A stretch of DNA of 64,000 bases, taken from the NCBI RefSeq assembly GCF_000012365.1, contig NC_007651.1:3038001-3102000 (forward strand), in the 5' to 3' direction. Within the stretch, counting starts at the first letter, position 1; each line of letters starts with the position of its first letter. The notes under the pieces were generated by a model. It had not been told where the DNA came from, did not search any database, and worked only from the letters and a program-made list of their open reading frames with translations. Below, one piece after another: positions 19,340 through 28,790 of the stretch. The translations under genes were made by a program, and so were the position numbers. The DNA is from Burkholderia thailandensis E264. Its GTDB lineage: Bacteria; Pseudomonadota; Gammaproteobacteria; Burkholderiales; Burkholderiaceae.

Positions 19340-21772
19340 TTATTCGCCGCACGCGAGCGGGCCGATGCGGCTCATCTGCGCCGCGTCGACGTCCGCGGCG
19401 AACGTCGCGTGGCAGATGCGGCCGTCCGGCGTCGTGACGCGCAGGTGATTGACGGCGGACAAGCCTTCGAGATACGTCTCGCCCTGCCAGCCGACGAGCG
19501 CGGCCTGGCCGCTCTCCTCGTGCAGCACGCGCGAGCCGATGCCGATCGGCCGGCCCGACGCGTCGACCAGCGCGATCTGCGCGGAGACGATCTTCTGGAT
19601 CGGGAACGTGACGAGCGCGCCGCGGTGGTCGCGCACCGCGACGCGACGCTCGACGATCGGCACGCGCACGTTGCTCGGCAGATCGAGCGGATCGATCTCG
19701 TACTTGCCCGCGTAATAGGACGGCGCCCACGGCACGAGCAGATGGCCGCCGCCGTCGGTCTTGCCGACGAGCTGGTTCTCGTAGCGCACCGGCACGCCTT
19801 CGCGGCCTTGCGTGTCGATCAGCACGAACGCGTCGTCGACGCGATTGGCGGGCAGCACCGCGCCGTCCATCACGACGACCGAGCCCTGCACCTCGCCCCA
19901 GCGCGCGTAGCCGCGCCCCGCGCCGTAGCCGTACGCGCCGCCCTGCACCTGGACATAGCGGTTGCGCCACGTCGCGTCCGCCTGCTGATAGTGCGCGCCG
20001 CCGCCCGCATACGCGAGATTCCAGCCGAAGCCGCCGTCGCTCGGCACGCTGCGGCTGTACTGCACGCGCTCGCTGAAACTGTTGCGCTCGTCGCGCGCGA
20101 CCGAGCCCGTCACGACGCCCTTGTCGCCGAGCGGCACGATCAGTTGCAATTGCGCGGCGACGCCGTGGTCGCCGATCGTCTTGTTGACCGACGCGTAGAG
20201 CGTCGCGCGCCGGAACAGCGGCCGCGTGTACGACAGGTTCGCGATCCGCGTGCGCGTGCCGTCCGCGCCGCGCACGTCGAAATAGCCGGCGCCGAGCGTG
20301 CCGCCGATCGCGCCGAGATTGAGCGCGCCCGTCGCCTGCGTGCTGCTGCGCACGAGCCGGTACGTGACGTCCGCCGGCAGATCGTAGACCGACAGATCGC
20401 GAAACCCTGCCGTGCGCTGGATTCGCTGCAGCGACACGCTGAACCGCTGCGACGAATAGCCGTAGCCGAATGCGTATTGCCGGCCCGATGTGCCGGCGAG
20501 GCTGCTCTGCGTCGCCGCGACGTTGAGCACGCCGAACATGCCGACGCCGACATCGAACCCGAGGCCGCCGAGCGCGAGGCGCTCGCCGCCTTCCGCGTGG
20601 CCCTCGATCGTCAGCCAGTCGGCGAGGCCGTAGCGCGCGGTGCCCGACGCCGCGAACTTGCCGTACGAGAACGAGCGGATTCCGTAATCGCGCCGCATCG
20701 CGCCGGCCGACAGCGAATAGTCGGAGAGCCCCTTCTGCAGCAGCGTGTTCGCGACGTAGAACGGAATCGTCGTCGCGACCTGACGGCCGAGCGCGTCGGT
20801 CGTGACGACGGACGCCTCGCCAGCGCCGTTGATGAACGGCACGTTGTTCATCGTGAACGGGCCGGGGTTCACCTGCCCCGTCGTCGTCTTGCTGCCGTTG
20901 ATGAAGAGATCGACGGCGGTCGGCACCGCCGCCTGGCCCGAGAACTGCGGCAGCGGATACGTAACGATGTCGGGGCGCACCTTGAAGTCGCGCTCCACCG
21001 ACACGCCGCCCAGGCGCACCGCGCTCGACCACGGCAACGCGCCCGTGATCACGTCGCCCGCGGTGTACGTGAGCATCCGGTCCTGGTCCGAGTAGCGCCA
21101 GGACGTGTCGTAGCGCAGATAGCGGTTGCTCCCGGCACCGCCGACGCCGCCGCCATAATCGCGCCGGTAGACGCCCGTGTTCGTCACGGCGCCCCACTTG
21201 TCGAAGAGCCGCTGTTCGGTCCAAGCGGACGTGTAGCTCGTGCCGAGCGTCGGCGAGTTCGTGTACACGTCGTAATTGAACAGGAGCCCGAAGCTCACGG
21301 CGGCGGGCGTGCGGTCGTACAGCCGCCGCGAGCCGACCGTCTGCTGCGGCAGCCAGTCGGGCGGCACGCTCAGCTTCAGGCGCTGCTCGCCGCTCTCGTA
21401 TTCGACTTGCACGCCGTCGAGCTTCGACAGATCGACGAGCGCGTCGGGCTCCGCGCCCGTGCGCACCGACGCCTGCGCGAGGTCGCCCGCGCGCGCGTAG
21501 TAGACGCCGTCCCGATAGCGGATCGGCACGATGCGCCCCGTCGACAGCGCGTTGACGACCAGTTCGAGATACAGCGTGCCGTGCGCCGCCGCGCCCCCCC
21601 CGGGCGGCGGCGCGCGGCCGAAGCTGTCCGCGAGCGTCATCGGCTCGTTCGCGCGCGCGTCCCCCGCCGCCGCGAACGCGATGCCCACCGTCCACGCCGC
21701 CGCGCGCCGTCGCGGCAGCCCTCTCGTTCTGTATTCGTTGTACCGCTTCAAGGCATTTCCCCGTCGCGACAT
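19340..21772 (-). CDS. Outer-membrane fimbrial usher (Csu/archaic type)
   Basis: 810 residues from ATG 21772 (MSRRGNALKRYNEY), with a signal peptide. The frame stays open far upstream, but that part overlaps the chaperone and is not coding. Usher hallmarks are the N-terminal domain LYLELVVNALSTG, the beta-barrel repeats (RDYGGGVG, LRYDTSWRYS, FSYGKFAASG), the plug-domain region (VDLFINGSKTTTGQVNPGPF) and two small C-terminal domains (GREGVPVRYENQLVG and YLEGLSAVNHLRV). The usher forms the outer-membrane pore that polymerises chaperone-bound pilins. The gene starts 23 bases behind the chaperone stop. Confidence 0.93.
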   Translation of the reverse strand: MSRRGNALKRYNEYRTRGLPRRRAAAWTVGIAFAAAGDARANEPMTLADSFGRAPPPGGGAAAHGTLYLELVVNALSTGRIVPIRYRDGVYYARAGDLAQASVRTGAEPDALVDLSKLDGVQVEYESGEQRLKLSVPPDWLPQQTVGSRRLYDRTPAAVSFGLLFNYDVYTNSPTLGTSYTSAWTEQRLFDKWGAVTNTGVYRRDYGGGVGGAGSNRYLRYDTSWRYSDQDRMLTYTAGDVITGALPWSSAVRLGGVSVERDFKVRPDIVTYPLPQFSGQAAVPTAVDLFINGSKTTTGQVNPGPFTMNNVPFINGAGEASVVTTDALGRQVATTIPFYVANTLLQKGLSDYSLSAGAMRRDYGIRSFSYGKFAASGTARYGLADWLTIEGHAEGGERLALGGLGFDVGVGMFGVLNVAATQSSLAGTSGRQYAFGYGYSSQRFSVSLQRIQRTAGFRDLSVYDLPADVTYRLVRSSTQATGALNLGAIGGTLGAGYFDVRGADGTRTRIANLSYTRPLFRRATLYASVNKTIGDHGVAAQLQLIVPLGDKGVVTGSVARDERNSFSERVQYSRSVPSDGGFGWNLAYAGGGAHYQQADATWRNRYVQVQGGAYGYGAGRGYARWGEVQGSVVVMDGAVLPANRVDDAFVLIDTQGREGVPVRYENQLVGKTDGGGHLLVPWAPSYYAGKYEIDPLDLPSNVRVPIVERRVAVRDHRGALVTFPIQKIVSAQIALVDASGRPIGIGSRVLHEESGQAALVGWQGETYLEGLSAVNHLRVTTPDGRICHATFAADVDAAQMSRIGPLACGE

Positions 21773-21795
21773 CGTCGCTTGTGTCGTGATGCGGA

Positions 21796-22635
21796 TTACC
21801 GGTTCGAAGCGGCGCCGTCCACGTCGATTGCAAGATCGGCCACGCCGTTGACGGTGGCGATCAGCTTGGAATTGGAATTGAGCTTGATGGTCTCGGGCAG
21901 CGCCCAGCGCATCTGCGCGCCGGGCAACACGTAGCCGAGCAGGCCGCGCGCGAAATCGGCGCGTGCGCCGTTCGCCTCGAACACCACATGCGTGATCCGC
22001 GCATGCACGGGGCCACGGTTGGACACGACGAGCCAGCGCTTGCCGCCGTCGTGCGCGACGCGCCAACGGAGCGCCGGCCGCCCCGCCGCCACCGGATCGC
22101 GGCGCTTCTCCGGATTCTCTTTCGTCCACAGGCCGTCGCCGTACACGAAAAGCGGCACCGAATAATGCATCTGGAACTTCACGCCGAGCGCCGTGTCGCC
22201 CGCGGACGGCTGCGCGTCGTCGTCCGGCTGCGGGATCTCGTCGATCAGCACGCGGTACGCCTCCTCGCTGCCGGGCGCGGTATCCGCGAGCCGCGTGAGC
22301 CGGACCAACTGGCGTTTGCCGGGGGGCACCGTCGCCATCGGCGGGCTGCCCGCGATGCGCTGCTGGTTCTCGTCGTAGACATCCTCGCCGTTCGCCTCGC
22401 GCCAGCCGAGCACGCGCACCTGCAGCGTCACCGGCCGGCGATCGCGGTTCTCGAGCCAAAGCGCCGCGGCCCGCTCGCCGCTCTCGATCACGGGATCGAT
22501 CGGCCAGATCATCACGGACGCCGCCGCTTGCGCGTGCTGCGCGGCGAACGACGCCGCGGCCGCCGCGCCGAGCAACACGCGGCGCAGCACCCGTGCCGCG
22601 CGCGCCGGCGCGCCAGGCGGTCTCGAAACTTTCAT
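21796..22635 (-). CDS. Periplasmic fimbrial chaperone (Csu/archaic type)
   Basis: 279 residues from ATG 22635. A signal peptide ends near AQHAQA, then comes a PapD-like two-domain immunoglobulin fold. ASVMIWPIDPVIESGERAAALWLENR is the first-domain strand pattern and AYRVLIDEIPQP the conserved YRVxIxEIP element before the subunit-binding strand; FQMHYSVPLFVYG opens the second half. It donates a strand to each pilin in the periplasm until the usher takes over. It lies 17 bases behind the third pilin gene, so operon membership is clear. Confidence 0.92.
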   Translation of the reverse strand: MKVSRPPGAPARAARVLRRVLLGAAAAASFAAQHAQAAASVMIWPIDPVIESGERAAALWLENRDRRPVTLQVRVLGWREANGEDVYDENQQRIAGSPPMATVPPGKRQLVRLTRLADTAPGSEEAYRVLIDEIPQPDDDAQPSAGDTALGVKFQMHYSVPLFVYGDGLWTKENPEKRRDPVAAGRPALRWRVAHDGGKRWLVVSNRGPVHARITHVVFEANGARADFARGLLGYVLPGAQMRWALPETIKLNSNSKLIATVNGVADLAIDVDGAASNR

Positions 22636-22652
22636 CACGAATTCCTGATTGA

Positions 22653-23177
22653 TTAATAACTGAGCGTGACCTGCGCGGTGTCGGTATACGTGCCCGCGGG
22701 CGCGCCGCCGCCCGGCAGCGTCAGCGCGCCGTAGATCGGCAGCGTGATCGTCCCGGACACGGGCAGCGACACCGCCTGCCCGATCGCGATCGCCTGCGTG
22801 CGCCCGGGGTCCGAATACAGTTGGTACGCGACGCGCGCGCCGCCGCTCGACAGGTTGCGCTGCGTGTTGCCCGCGCTCGCGTGAGCGCCGCCGTCGACCG
22901 TCATCTTCAGCGTCGAGCCCGGCGAGCATTCGATCTGCAACGCGCCGCCGCCGATCGCGGCCGTCGCCTGCCCTGTCGCGACGGCCGGATGCGCGCCGAA
23001 GTCGAGCGTGCCGAAGTTCAGGCCGCTCGTCGGCCCGCCGCCCGCGACGCCGCAGCCCGCGACGATCTGCGCGCTGACCGTGAAGGCCTGGGTTCTGGGC
23101 AACAGCGTGTCCGCCCGGCCGGCAGCCGGCCACGCCGCGACGCCCAGCAGGAAAACCACTCGTTGAAAGCTCGACAT
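22653..23177 (-). CDS. Spore-coat-U domain pilin, third of operon
   Basis: 174 residues with signal peptide (ending near GRADT) and a single SCPU domain: FTVSAQIVAGCGVAG at the start, GLNFGTLDFGAHP, CSPGSTLKMTVDGG, and the closing strand PAGTYTDTAQVTLSY. This is the CsuB-like position in the operon, next to the chaperone. The two cysteines expected for the domain's disulphide are present. Secreted to the periplasm, it would be assembled as a minor shaft or adaptor subunit; which of the three pilins forms the main shaft cannot be told with certainty. Confidence 0.9.
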   Translation of the reverse strand: MSSFQRVVFLLGVAAWPAAGRADTLLPRTQAFTVSAQIVAGCGVAGGGPTSGLNFGTLDFGAHPAVATGQATAAIGGGALQIECSPGSTLKMTVDGGAHASAGNTQRNLSSGGARVAYQLYSDPGRTQAIAIGQAVSLPVSGTITLPIYGALTLPGGGAPAGTYTDTAQVTLSY

Positions 23178-23259
23178 GACGATCGAAAATCTGGGGGCGC
23201 CCCATGGCCCGCTTGCACGCGAACCGCGAGGCGAAACTGAACGGAACCGGCGCGCTCGC

Positions 23260-23820
23260 TTACCAGCCGAGCGTGACGTTCAGCACGTCGGTGTACGTGC
23301 CGGCGGCGAGCGCCGACGGGTTCGTCTTGTTGACGACGCCGTACAGCGGCAGCTCGAACGCGGCGCCCGGCGTCGGTACCGCGACCGATTGAGGCGCGCC
23401 CGACACGTACTGCTGCGAATGCCCCGCATCGGCGTAGACCTCGTAAGGCACGAAGCTGCCGCCGTTCGCAAGCGCGCGCGTGCCCATACCGACAGCCGCG
23501 CCCTTCGATGCGTTCTGGCCGCCATCGATCGTCACCTGGATCGACGTGACGTCCGGCGAGCACGTCACTTGCGTCGACGTCGTGCCGCCGCCCTTCGCCG
23601 CGCTCGTGAGCCGGCCCGTGAAGCCGCTCGGCTGCGTGCCGAAGTCGAGCGTGCCGAAATTCGTCGAGCTGACCGAGCCGCCGCCCGTATCGACCGCACA
23701 GCCCGTCGTCAGCACGAGCTGCGTATTGACCGTCCCCGTGAGCGGGCTGGTTTGCGCCTGCACGCCTGCGCAGGCGGACACGCAGGCGAGAGCCGCCCAG
23801 ACTTTCCAGTGAGCCTTCAT
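23260..23820 (-). CDS. Spore-coat-U domain pilin, second of operon
   Basis: 186 residues from ATG 23820. A signal peptide ends near GVQAQ and one SCPU domain follows (QLVLTTGCAVDTGGG, NFGTLDFGTQPS, VTCSPDVTSIQVTIDGG, final strand AAGTYTDVLNVTLGW). It is paralogous to the pilins on both sides, in particular sharing the GTLDFGT core. By order it corresponds to CsuA. There are 52 bases between the first pilin's stop and this start, a gap in which a processing site or hairpin could adjust subunit ratio, but I see no clear structure. Confidence 0.9.
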   Translation of the reverse strand: MKAHWKVWAALACVSACAGVQAQTSPLTGTVNTQLVLTTGCAVDTGGGSVSSTNFGTLDFGTQPSGFTGRLTSAAKGGGTTSTQVTCSPDVTSIQVTIDGGQNASKGAAVGMGTRALANGGSFVPYEVYADAGHSQQYVSGAPQSVAVPTPGAAFELPLYGVVNKTNPSALAAGTYTDVLNVTLGW

Positions 23821-23872
23821 GTTGTTTCCTTCCGTGTGGTGAAAAAGATCGGTTGCTGCTTACCTGCCCGGA

Positions 23873-24418
23873 TCACCAGTCGAGCGTGATCCCGAGCAAA
23901 TCCTCGTAGGTTCCGGAGGGCACCGCGCGCGTCATGCCGTTGACGATGCCGTAAAGCGGCAGCGTCACGTCGTCCCGCCGCCCGTCGACGACGAACGACT
24001 GCGGCATGAGCGGCACGTATGGCACGCTGCGCGCCGCATCGCGGTACACGTTGTACGGAATCCGGCCGGCGACGCGCCCGTCCGCGGCGCGCTTGACCAG
24101 ATAGCGGGTCGACTGATCCCCGTTGCGACCGCTGTCGATCGAGACCAGGAAGCCGTTGACGTCCGGACTGCAGACGACGCGCACCGCGCCGCCGGACGTC
24201 GCTCGGCCGTCGGCCGTCAGGTAGTCGGACCAGAGCGGCCCTTGCGTGCCGAAATCCAGCCGGCCCAGATCCACGCCTTCGGCGACGCCCGCGACCTCGC
24301 AACCGCGGCTGACCTGCAAATTCACCTGCATAGCGCCGGTCAACTGCCCGGCCGAGACAGTCGCGAAAAACAGCATGAAAGCCGCCCCGCCCACCATCCG
24401 CACCACATGCTTGCGCAT
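23873..24418 (-). CDS. Spore-coat-U domain pilin, first of operon (probable major subunit)
   Basis: 181 residues from ATG 24418, chosen because GGAGAG stands six bases upstream and the signal peptide (MRKHVVRMVGGAAFMLFF) begins there; the longer frame adds an Arg-rich shadow. The SCPU domain is seen in QVNLQVSRGCEVAG, GRLDFGTQGP, CSPDVNGFLVSIDSG and the end PSGTYEDLLGITLDW. As promoter-proximal gene it takes the place of csuA/B, the main shaft subunit of archaic pili. The last strand has EDLL where the other two pilins have TD, so it is the most divergent of the three. Confidence 0.88.
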   Translation of the reverse strand: MRKHVVRMVGGAAFMLFFATVSAGQLTGAMQVNLQVSRGCEVAGVAEGVDLGRLDFGTQGPLWSDYLTADGRATSGGAVRVVCSPDVNGFLVSIDSGRNGDQSTRYLVKRAADGRVAGRIPYNVYRDAARSVPYVPLMPQSFVVDGRRDDVTLPLYGIVNGMTRAVPSGTYEDLLGITLDW

Positions 24419-25220
24419 TTCGCTCTCCACACGATCGCCCGGTGATCTCGTTGTTGTTTTTCGATGGCCCAATCGCCGCGCGCGGCGACCCCGTCGCCTC
24501 GCGCGCGCCATGCATGCACCGACGCCCGCCAACCCGCACCGCGATCGCGGCGGACGAGCGCGACCGAACGGCGGCGCATCTCCCGCACCGCCGTCGCGGC
24601 ATGCAAAGTCGACATTCAGTTTCGGCCGCCCCGGTTTTTAATTGGTTGAGGTCAACTCGATTGGTCTTCTCGAATGCGGTTATTCCAGAATCGCGCCCCG
24701 CTTACATCGAAAATATAATTGAATAGATGATGAATGCTCGGCGTAATTGTTACTATCAGAATAATCCGAGTTTCGAAAAATTTTACAATGTTTAAAGATT
24801 CCACCGTATGCACGGGGATGCCCGCTCCAAATATGACAGGCATGACGAAAGCGGCCACACGGCCGGCTTCCGCCACCTTGCTCCGAGAAGCCGAGCGGGA
24901 AAACAAAACCGGAATTATCGACAGGAAGAGTAGAATTCCGCCATTCTTTCAGCACGATCGATCGAGAATGGCGGGTGGATGAAGACGATCAATTTCGGCA
25001 CGGCTCGAGCGACCGATCAATCGATTCACGTTGCGCGATCGATATTCTATTTATCGTCACTCGCCCGCATGCGCGCATTTTTATAATGAAATAATATCTC
25101 GCGACGCTTGCGCGCTTCGCGATCCCAATCATTCGGTATTCAAACGATTGACGGAGGCGGAATCCGGCGCATTCAGCGCGGGCGAAGACGGGCACGCGCG
25201 CCGCCCATCGCCCGCCTCGC
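24419..25220. promoter_or_regulatory. AT-rich upstream region of the fimbrial operon
   Basis: About 800 bases between the first pilin and the LysR gene, with strongly AT-rich stretches near 24640-24800 and 25040-25110 that stand out from the GC-rich surroundings. Such islands are typical silencing sites for H-NS-like proteins, and one is encoded at 29276. The fimbrial promoter must lie here. Short open frames on both strands have no supporting features. Confidence 0.45.
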
Positions 25221-26117
25221 TCAACTCGGCTGAAACCTGGGCAATAGCTCCGCGAAGCGATCGGCGAGCGTGCGGCGCGACCGCTTGGGCCAGATCGCCG
25301 TCAACGGAAATTCCGGCAGCGCCTGCCCGTCAGCCACCGGGCTGAAGTCGACGCCTTCGAACGTCAGCGTCCGGATCGACGACGGCAGTAGCGACACGCC
25401 GCAGCCAGCCGCCACACAGGCGATCACAGTCAGCGTGCGATTGGCGTCCTGGACGACCTCGATCGGGTGCCCCGCCAGCCGGAACGCGCTGAGGATCGCC
25501 GCGCGAATCGACGGCAACTGCTCGTGCGGAAACCAGATGAGCCCCGCGCGAGACAGCTCCCGCAGCGTGATCGAGCCGTCCGGCTGCCGCGGAAACGACT
25601 TCGGAATCACGGCGATCAGCGGATCGCGCCGGATCAGCTTCTCGTGAACAGGGCCGCCGATCGCGACAGGCGTATGCAGTATGCCGATATCGATCTCGCC
25701 TCGCTCGAGCGCGACAACTTGCTCCGCATTGCTCATCTCCCTCATCACGAGATCGACGCGCGGGGACGCCGCGCGCAACGCGCACACCGCGGCAGGCAAT
25801 GTATCGAACAGTGCGGCCGACACGAAGCCGATGCTGAGCCGCCCGGCGCGCTGCGCGCCGATCTCGCTCGCGCGCCGCGCGGCTGCGTCCATCCGCGCGA
25901 GGCTCAGACGAATGTCGTCGACGATCGCTTCGCCCGCCGTCGTCAGCGTCGCGCCGCGCCTCGAACGGTCGAACAGCTTCACGCCGAGCTCGCGCTCCAT
26001 TTTCGTCAGCGCATGACTGAGCGCGGGCTGCGCGACACCCAGGCGAATCGCCGCGTGAGTGAGACTGCCGGTATCGGCGATGGCCAGGAAATAACGTAGA
26101 TGCTTGGATTCCATCAT
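25221..26117 (-). CDS. LysR-family transcriptional regulator
   Basis: 298 residues from ATG 26117 (26114 is equally possible). The N-terminal winged helix-turn-helix is complete: HLRYFLAIADTGSLTHAAIRLGVAQPALSHALTKME-type spacing, with the recognition helix in QPALSHALTKMERELG. The effector domain follows (RLSIGFVSAALFDTLP, IDIGILHTPV, VAAGCGVSLLPSS). LysR proteins usually bind a small molecule and control a divergent target. Here the divergent neighbour is the MFS transporter at 26530, so a role in controlling uptake and the amidohydrolase is the simplest idea. Related proteins regulate aromatic-acid degradation. Confidence 0.94.
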   Translation of the reverse strand: MMESKHLRYFLAIADTGSLTHAAIRLGVAQPALSHALTKMERELGVKLFDRSRRGATLTTAGEAIVDDIRLSLARMDAAARRASEIGAQRAGRLSIGFVSAALFDTLPAAVCALRAASPRVDLVMREMSNAEQVVALERGEIDIGILHTPVAIGGPVHEKLIRRDPLIAVIPKSFPRQPDGSITLRELSRAGLIWFPHEQLPSIRAAILSAFRLAGHPIEVVQDANRTLTVIACVAAGCGVSLLPSSIRTLTFEGVDFSPVADGQALPEFPLTAIWPKRSRRTLADRFAELLPRFQPS

Positions 26118-26529
26118 TACTCGGTGCAATGAGACTGCTTTTCGACGCTCGCCGCCTCGCCGCCGAATCGGCAAACGGAGCGACGAACGCCAGCCTTCAT
26201 TCCGCACGCTCTCCCAATCGACGAATTCTTCTCGTGAATTTTGAATTTACCGATCATTCAGCAAAATAGAATTATTTGATGAATCGTTTCAAGTATTCCG
26301 CACCTCGCATCGCGCCGAACAAAAATCGCCGCATTTCGGCCGATGCAAACGTTGTCGGCCTTTCCCGCCGGCACATCCGGGCTCGATGCGAAGTCCGCCA
26401 TCATAATTTTCTTTTATCGATAATGCCCGGTTTCGTGATGCATATGTCGTTTACCCCTCGATAAAATATGACGATATGATGCGGGCTTTTTCTCAACCGC
26501 TTATTGCGACATCATTCTGGAGAGCACGA
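26118..26529. promoter_or_regulatory. Divergent control region between lysR and the transporter gene
   Basis: 412 bases, AT-rich near 26230-26290 and 26400-26470. LysR sites (T-N11-A) are expected here but are too loose to place by eye. A GGAG sequence at 26518-26523 serves the GTG start at 26530. An open frame at 26276-26464 has no recognisable feature. Confidence 0.4.
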
Positions 26530-27819
26530 GTGAGCTGGTACAAAGAAATATCGCCCGTAGAAAGACGCACGTTCAAAGGATGTTTTTCCGGCTGGGCACT
26601 CGACGGCGTCGATACGCAGATGTTCAGCCTCGTGATTCCCGCGCTGCTCACATCCTGGGGCATCGGCAAGGGGCAGGCGGGGCTGATCGGCGGCGCGACG
26701 CTCGCCGCGGGCGCGATCGGCGGCCTGCTCGCCGGCATGATCGCCGATCGCTTCGGCCGCGTGCGCGCGCTGCAGATCACCGTGTGCTGGTTCTCGCTGT
26801 TCACGTTCCTCAGCGCATTCGCGCAGAACTTCGAGCAATTGCTGGTGCTGAAAACCCTGCAAGGGATCGGCTTCGGCGGCGAGTGGACGGCAGGCGCCGT
26901 GCTGTTGAGCGAAACGGTTCGCGCGCAGCATCGCGGCAAGGCGATGGGAATCGTGCAGAGCGCATGGGGCTTCGGCTGGGGCGGCGCGGTGCTGCTCTAC
27001 ACGCTCGTCTTCTCGTGGCTGCCGCCCGAATGGGCGTGGCGCGCGCTGTTCGCGATCGGCGTGCTGCCCGCGCTGCTCGTGCTGTACATCCGGCGCGCCA
27101 TTCCCGAGCCGCCGCGCGACGACGCGCGCGCGGCCACGTCGGCTTCATCCACGTCGGCCATGTCGGCCGCGTCGGCACGCTCGTCGGCGAAGGGCATCTT
27201 CGATCCGTCGGTGCTCAGGATGACGATCGTCGGCGGCCTGATCGGCGTCGGCGCGCACGGCGGCTATCACGCGATCACGACCTGGCTGCCGACCTACCTG
27301 AAGACCGAGCGCCATCTGTCTGTGCTCGGCACGGGCGCGTATCTCGCCGTGATCATCGTCGCATTCATCGTCGGATGCATGACGAGCGCGTACCTGCAGG
27401 ACCGCATCGGCCGCCGCCGGAACCTGATGCTGTTCGCCGCGTGCTGCGTCGTGACGGTCAACCTGTACGTGCTGCTGCCGCTCAACAACGTCGCGATGCT
27501 GCTGCTCGGCTTCCCGCTCGGCTTCTTCGCGGCCGGGATTCCGGCCACGCTCGGCGCGCTCTTCAACGAACTCTATCCGAGGAACGTGCGCGGCCGAGGC
27601 GTCGGCTTTTGCTACAACTTCGGCCGCGTCGCCTCGGCGATCTTCCCGGTGCTCGTCGGGCACATGGGCACGTCGATGCCGCTCGGCGTCGCGCTCGGCA
27701 TCGACGCGGGCATCGCGTACGGGATCGTGTTCGTCGCCGTGTGGTTCCTGCCCGAAACGCGCGCGCGCGACTTCCAGGCGTCGCAACCCGATGTCGAGGT
27801 CCGCGAAGCGGCGCTGTAG
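26530..27819 (+). CDS. MFS transporter, aromatic-acid/organic-acid type
   Basis: 429 residues from GTG 26530, preferred over ATG 26476 because of the GGAGAG five bases upstream and because family members begin (M)SWYKEISPVERRTF. Twelve hydrophobic segments are visible. The loop 2-3 signature GMIADRFGRVRALQ and its second-half counterpart QDRIGRRRNLML identify the major facilitator superfamily, and ALDGVDTQMFSLVIP in the first helix resembles the acidic first-helix motif of aromatic-acid:H+ symporters. It would import an organic acid across the inner membrane. It forms an apparent operon with the amidohydrolase 44 bases downstream. Confidence 0.9.
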   Translation: MSWYKEISPVERRTFKGCFSGWALDGVDTQMFSLVIPALLTSWGIGKGQAGLIGGATLAAGAIGGLLAGMIADRFGRVRALQITVCWFSLFTFLSAFAQNFEQLLVLKTLQGIGFGGEWTAGAVLLSETVRAQHRGKAMGIVQSAWGFGWGGAVLLYTLVFSWLPPEWAWRALFAIGVLPALLVLYIRRAIPEPPRDDARAATSASSTSAMSAASARSSAKGIFDPSVLRMTIVGGLIGVGAHGGYHAITTWLPTYLKTERHLSVLGTGAYLAVIIVAFIVGCMTSAYLQDRIGRRRNLMLFAACCVVTVNLYVLLPLNNVAMLLLGFPLGFFAAGIPATLGALFNELYPRNVRGRGVGFCYNFGRVASAIFPVLVGHMGTSMPLGVALGIDAGIAYGIVFVAVWFLPETRARDFQASQPDVEVREAAL

Positions 27820-27863
27820 ACGCCGCGCGGCCGATCGGGCGCTCGTCATTTGGTGGATTTCTC

Positions 27864-28790
27864 ATGGATCAGGCATCGAACGATCCGGCAGTCGAAACGA
27901 CGGGCCGCACCTTCGCCACGCGTGCGCGCGACGCACGCGATCCGCTAGTCGACGCGTGGTACGGCAACGGCGTCGCGCCGATCGAGGCCGTCGATTCACA
28001 TGCGCACGTGTTTCTGCGCAGCCTGCCGCGCACCCCGAGCGCGCGGCACTCGCCCGAATACGACGCGACGCTCGAATCGTATGTCGCGCATCTGAGCGCG
28101 TGCGGCGTCACGCATGCCGTTCTCGTTCAGCCGAGCTTTCTCGGCACCGACAATCACTTCTTCGTCGACGCGCTCGCGCGCTATCCGCAGCGCTTTCGCG
28201 GCGTCGCGGTCGTGAATCCGTGCACGGCCGAAGCAGAATTCGCGCGGCTCGAAGCGACGGACGTGGTCGGCATCCGCCTGAATCTGGTCGGCCTGCCGAT
28301 TCCGGAGTTCGCCGCGCCGCGCTGGCGTGCGCTGCTCGCGCGCGCGAACGCGCTCGGCTGGCATGTCGAGGTGCACCGTCGCGCCGCCGACCTGCCCGCG
28401 ATCATTCCCGCACTGCTGGATCAATCGTGCCGTGTCGTCGTCGATCATTTCGGGCGGCCGGCGCCGCATCTCGGCACGCGCGACCCCGGCTTCCGGTTTC
28501 TGCTGTCGATCGCCGGCACGGGGCAGGTCTGGGTCAAGCTGTCCGCCGCATATCGCAACATCGATTCGGGCGACGGCACCATGTTCGGCACGCGCGCGGC
28601 GCGCGCGCTGCTCGGTGCATACCCGCCGAGCAGGCTCGTCTGGGGCAGCGACTGGCCTCATACGCAGCATCGCGACCGGACCGACTACCGGGCGACGCGT
28701 TCGGCGCTCGACGACTGGGTGCCCGATCCGTCTCTTCGACGCATCATCCTCTGCGACTCGGCGCGCGCGCTGTATCGCTTCGATCGCTAA
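27864..28790 (+). CDS. Amidohydrolase family protein, 2-pyrone-4,6-dicarboxylate lactonase-like
   Basis: 308 residues from ATG 27864. The TIM-barrel metal-dependent hydrolase fold of the LigI/amidohydrolase_2 group is shown by VDSHAHVFLRSL near residue 45 (first-strand HxH), VLVQPSFLGTDN, VVDHFGRPAPH, and VWGSDWPHTQ with the final-strand Asp. LigI-type enzymes open the pyrone ring of protocatechuate breakdown products; other family members act on sugar lactones. Together with the upstream transporter and the LysR gene, this looks like a small uptake-and-hydrolysis unit for a lactone or aromatic acid. Substrate not determinable. Confidence 0.88.
   Translation: MDQASNDPAVETTGRTFATRARDARDPLVDAWYGNGVAPIEAVDSHAHVFLRSLPRTPSARHSPEYDATLESYVAHLSACGVTHAVLVQPSFLGTDNHFFVDALARYPQRFRGVAVVNPCTAEAEFARLEATDVVGIRLNLVGLPIPEFAAPRWRALLARANALGWHVEVHRRAADLPAIIPALLDQSCRVVVDHFGRPAPHLGTRDPGFRFLLSIAGTGQVWVKLSAAYRNIDSGDGTMFGTRAARALLGAYPPSRLVWGSDWPHTQHRDRTDYRATRSALDDWVPDPSLRRIILCDSARALYRFDR

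Noticed and set aside
18036..21833. 1265-codon minus-strand open frame over the usher and tip genes
   Set aside because: It is a frame-shifted shadow of usher and tip genes on the same strand, with Arg-rich low-information sequence.
24652..24906. Minus-strand small frame in the AT-rich fimbrial upstream region
   Set aside because: No ribosome-binding site, no signal peptide, and overlaps the expected promoter region.
26118..26529. LysR T-N11-A operator boxes
   Set aside because: The consensus is too loose; several chance matches exist in the AT-rich part and none can be preferred by eye.
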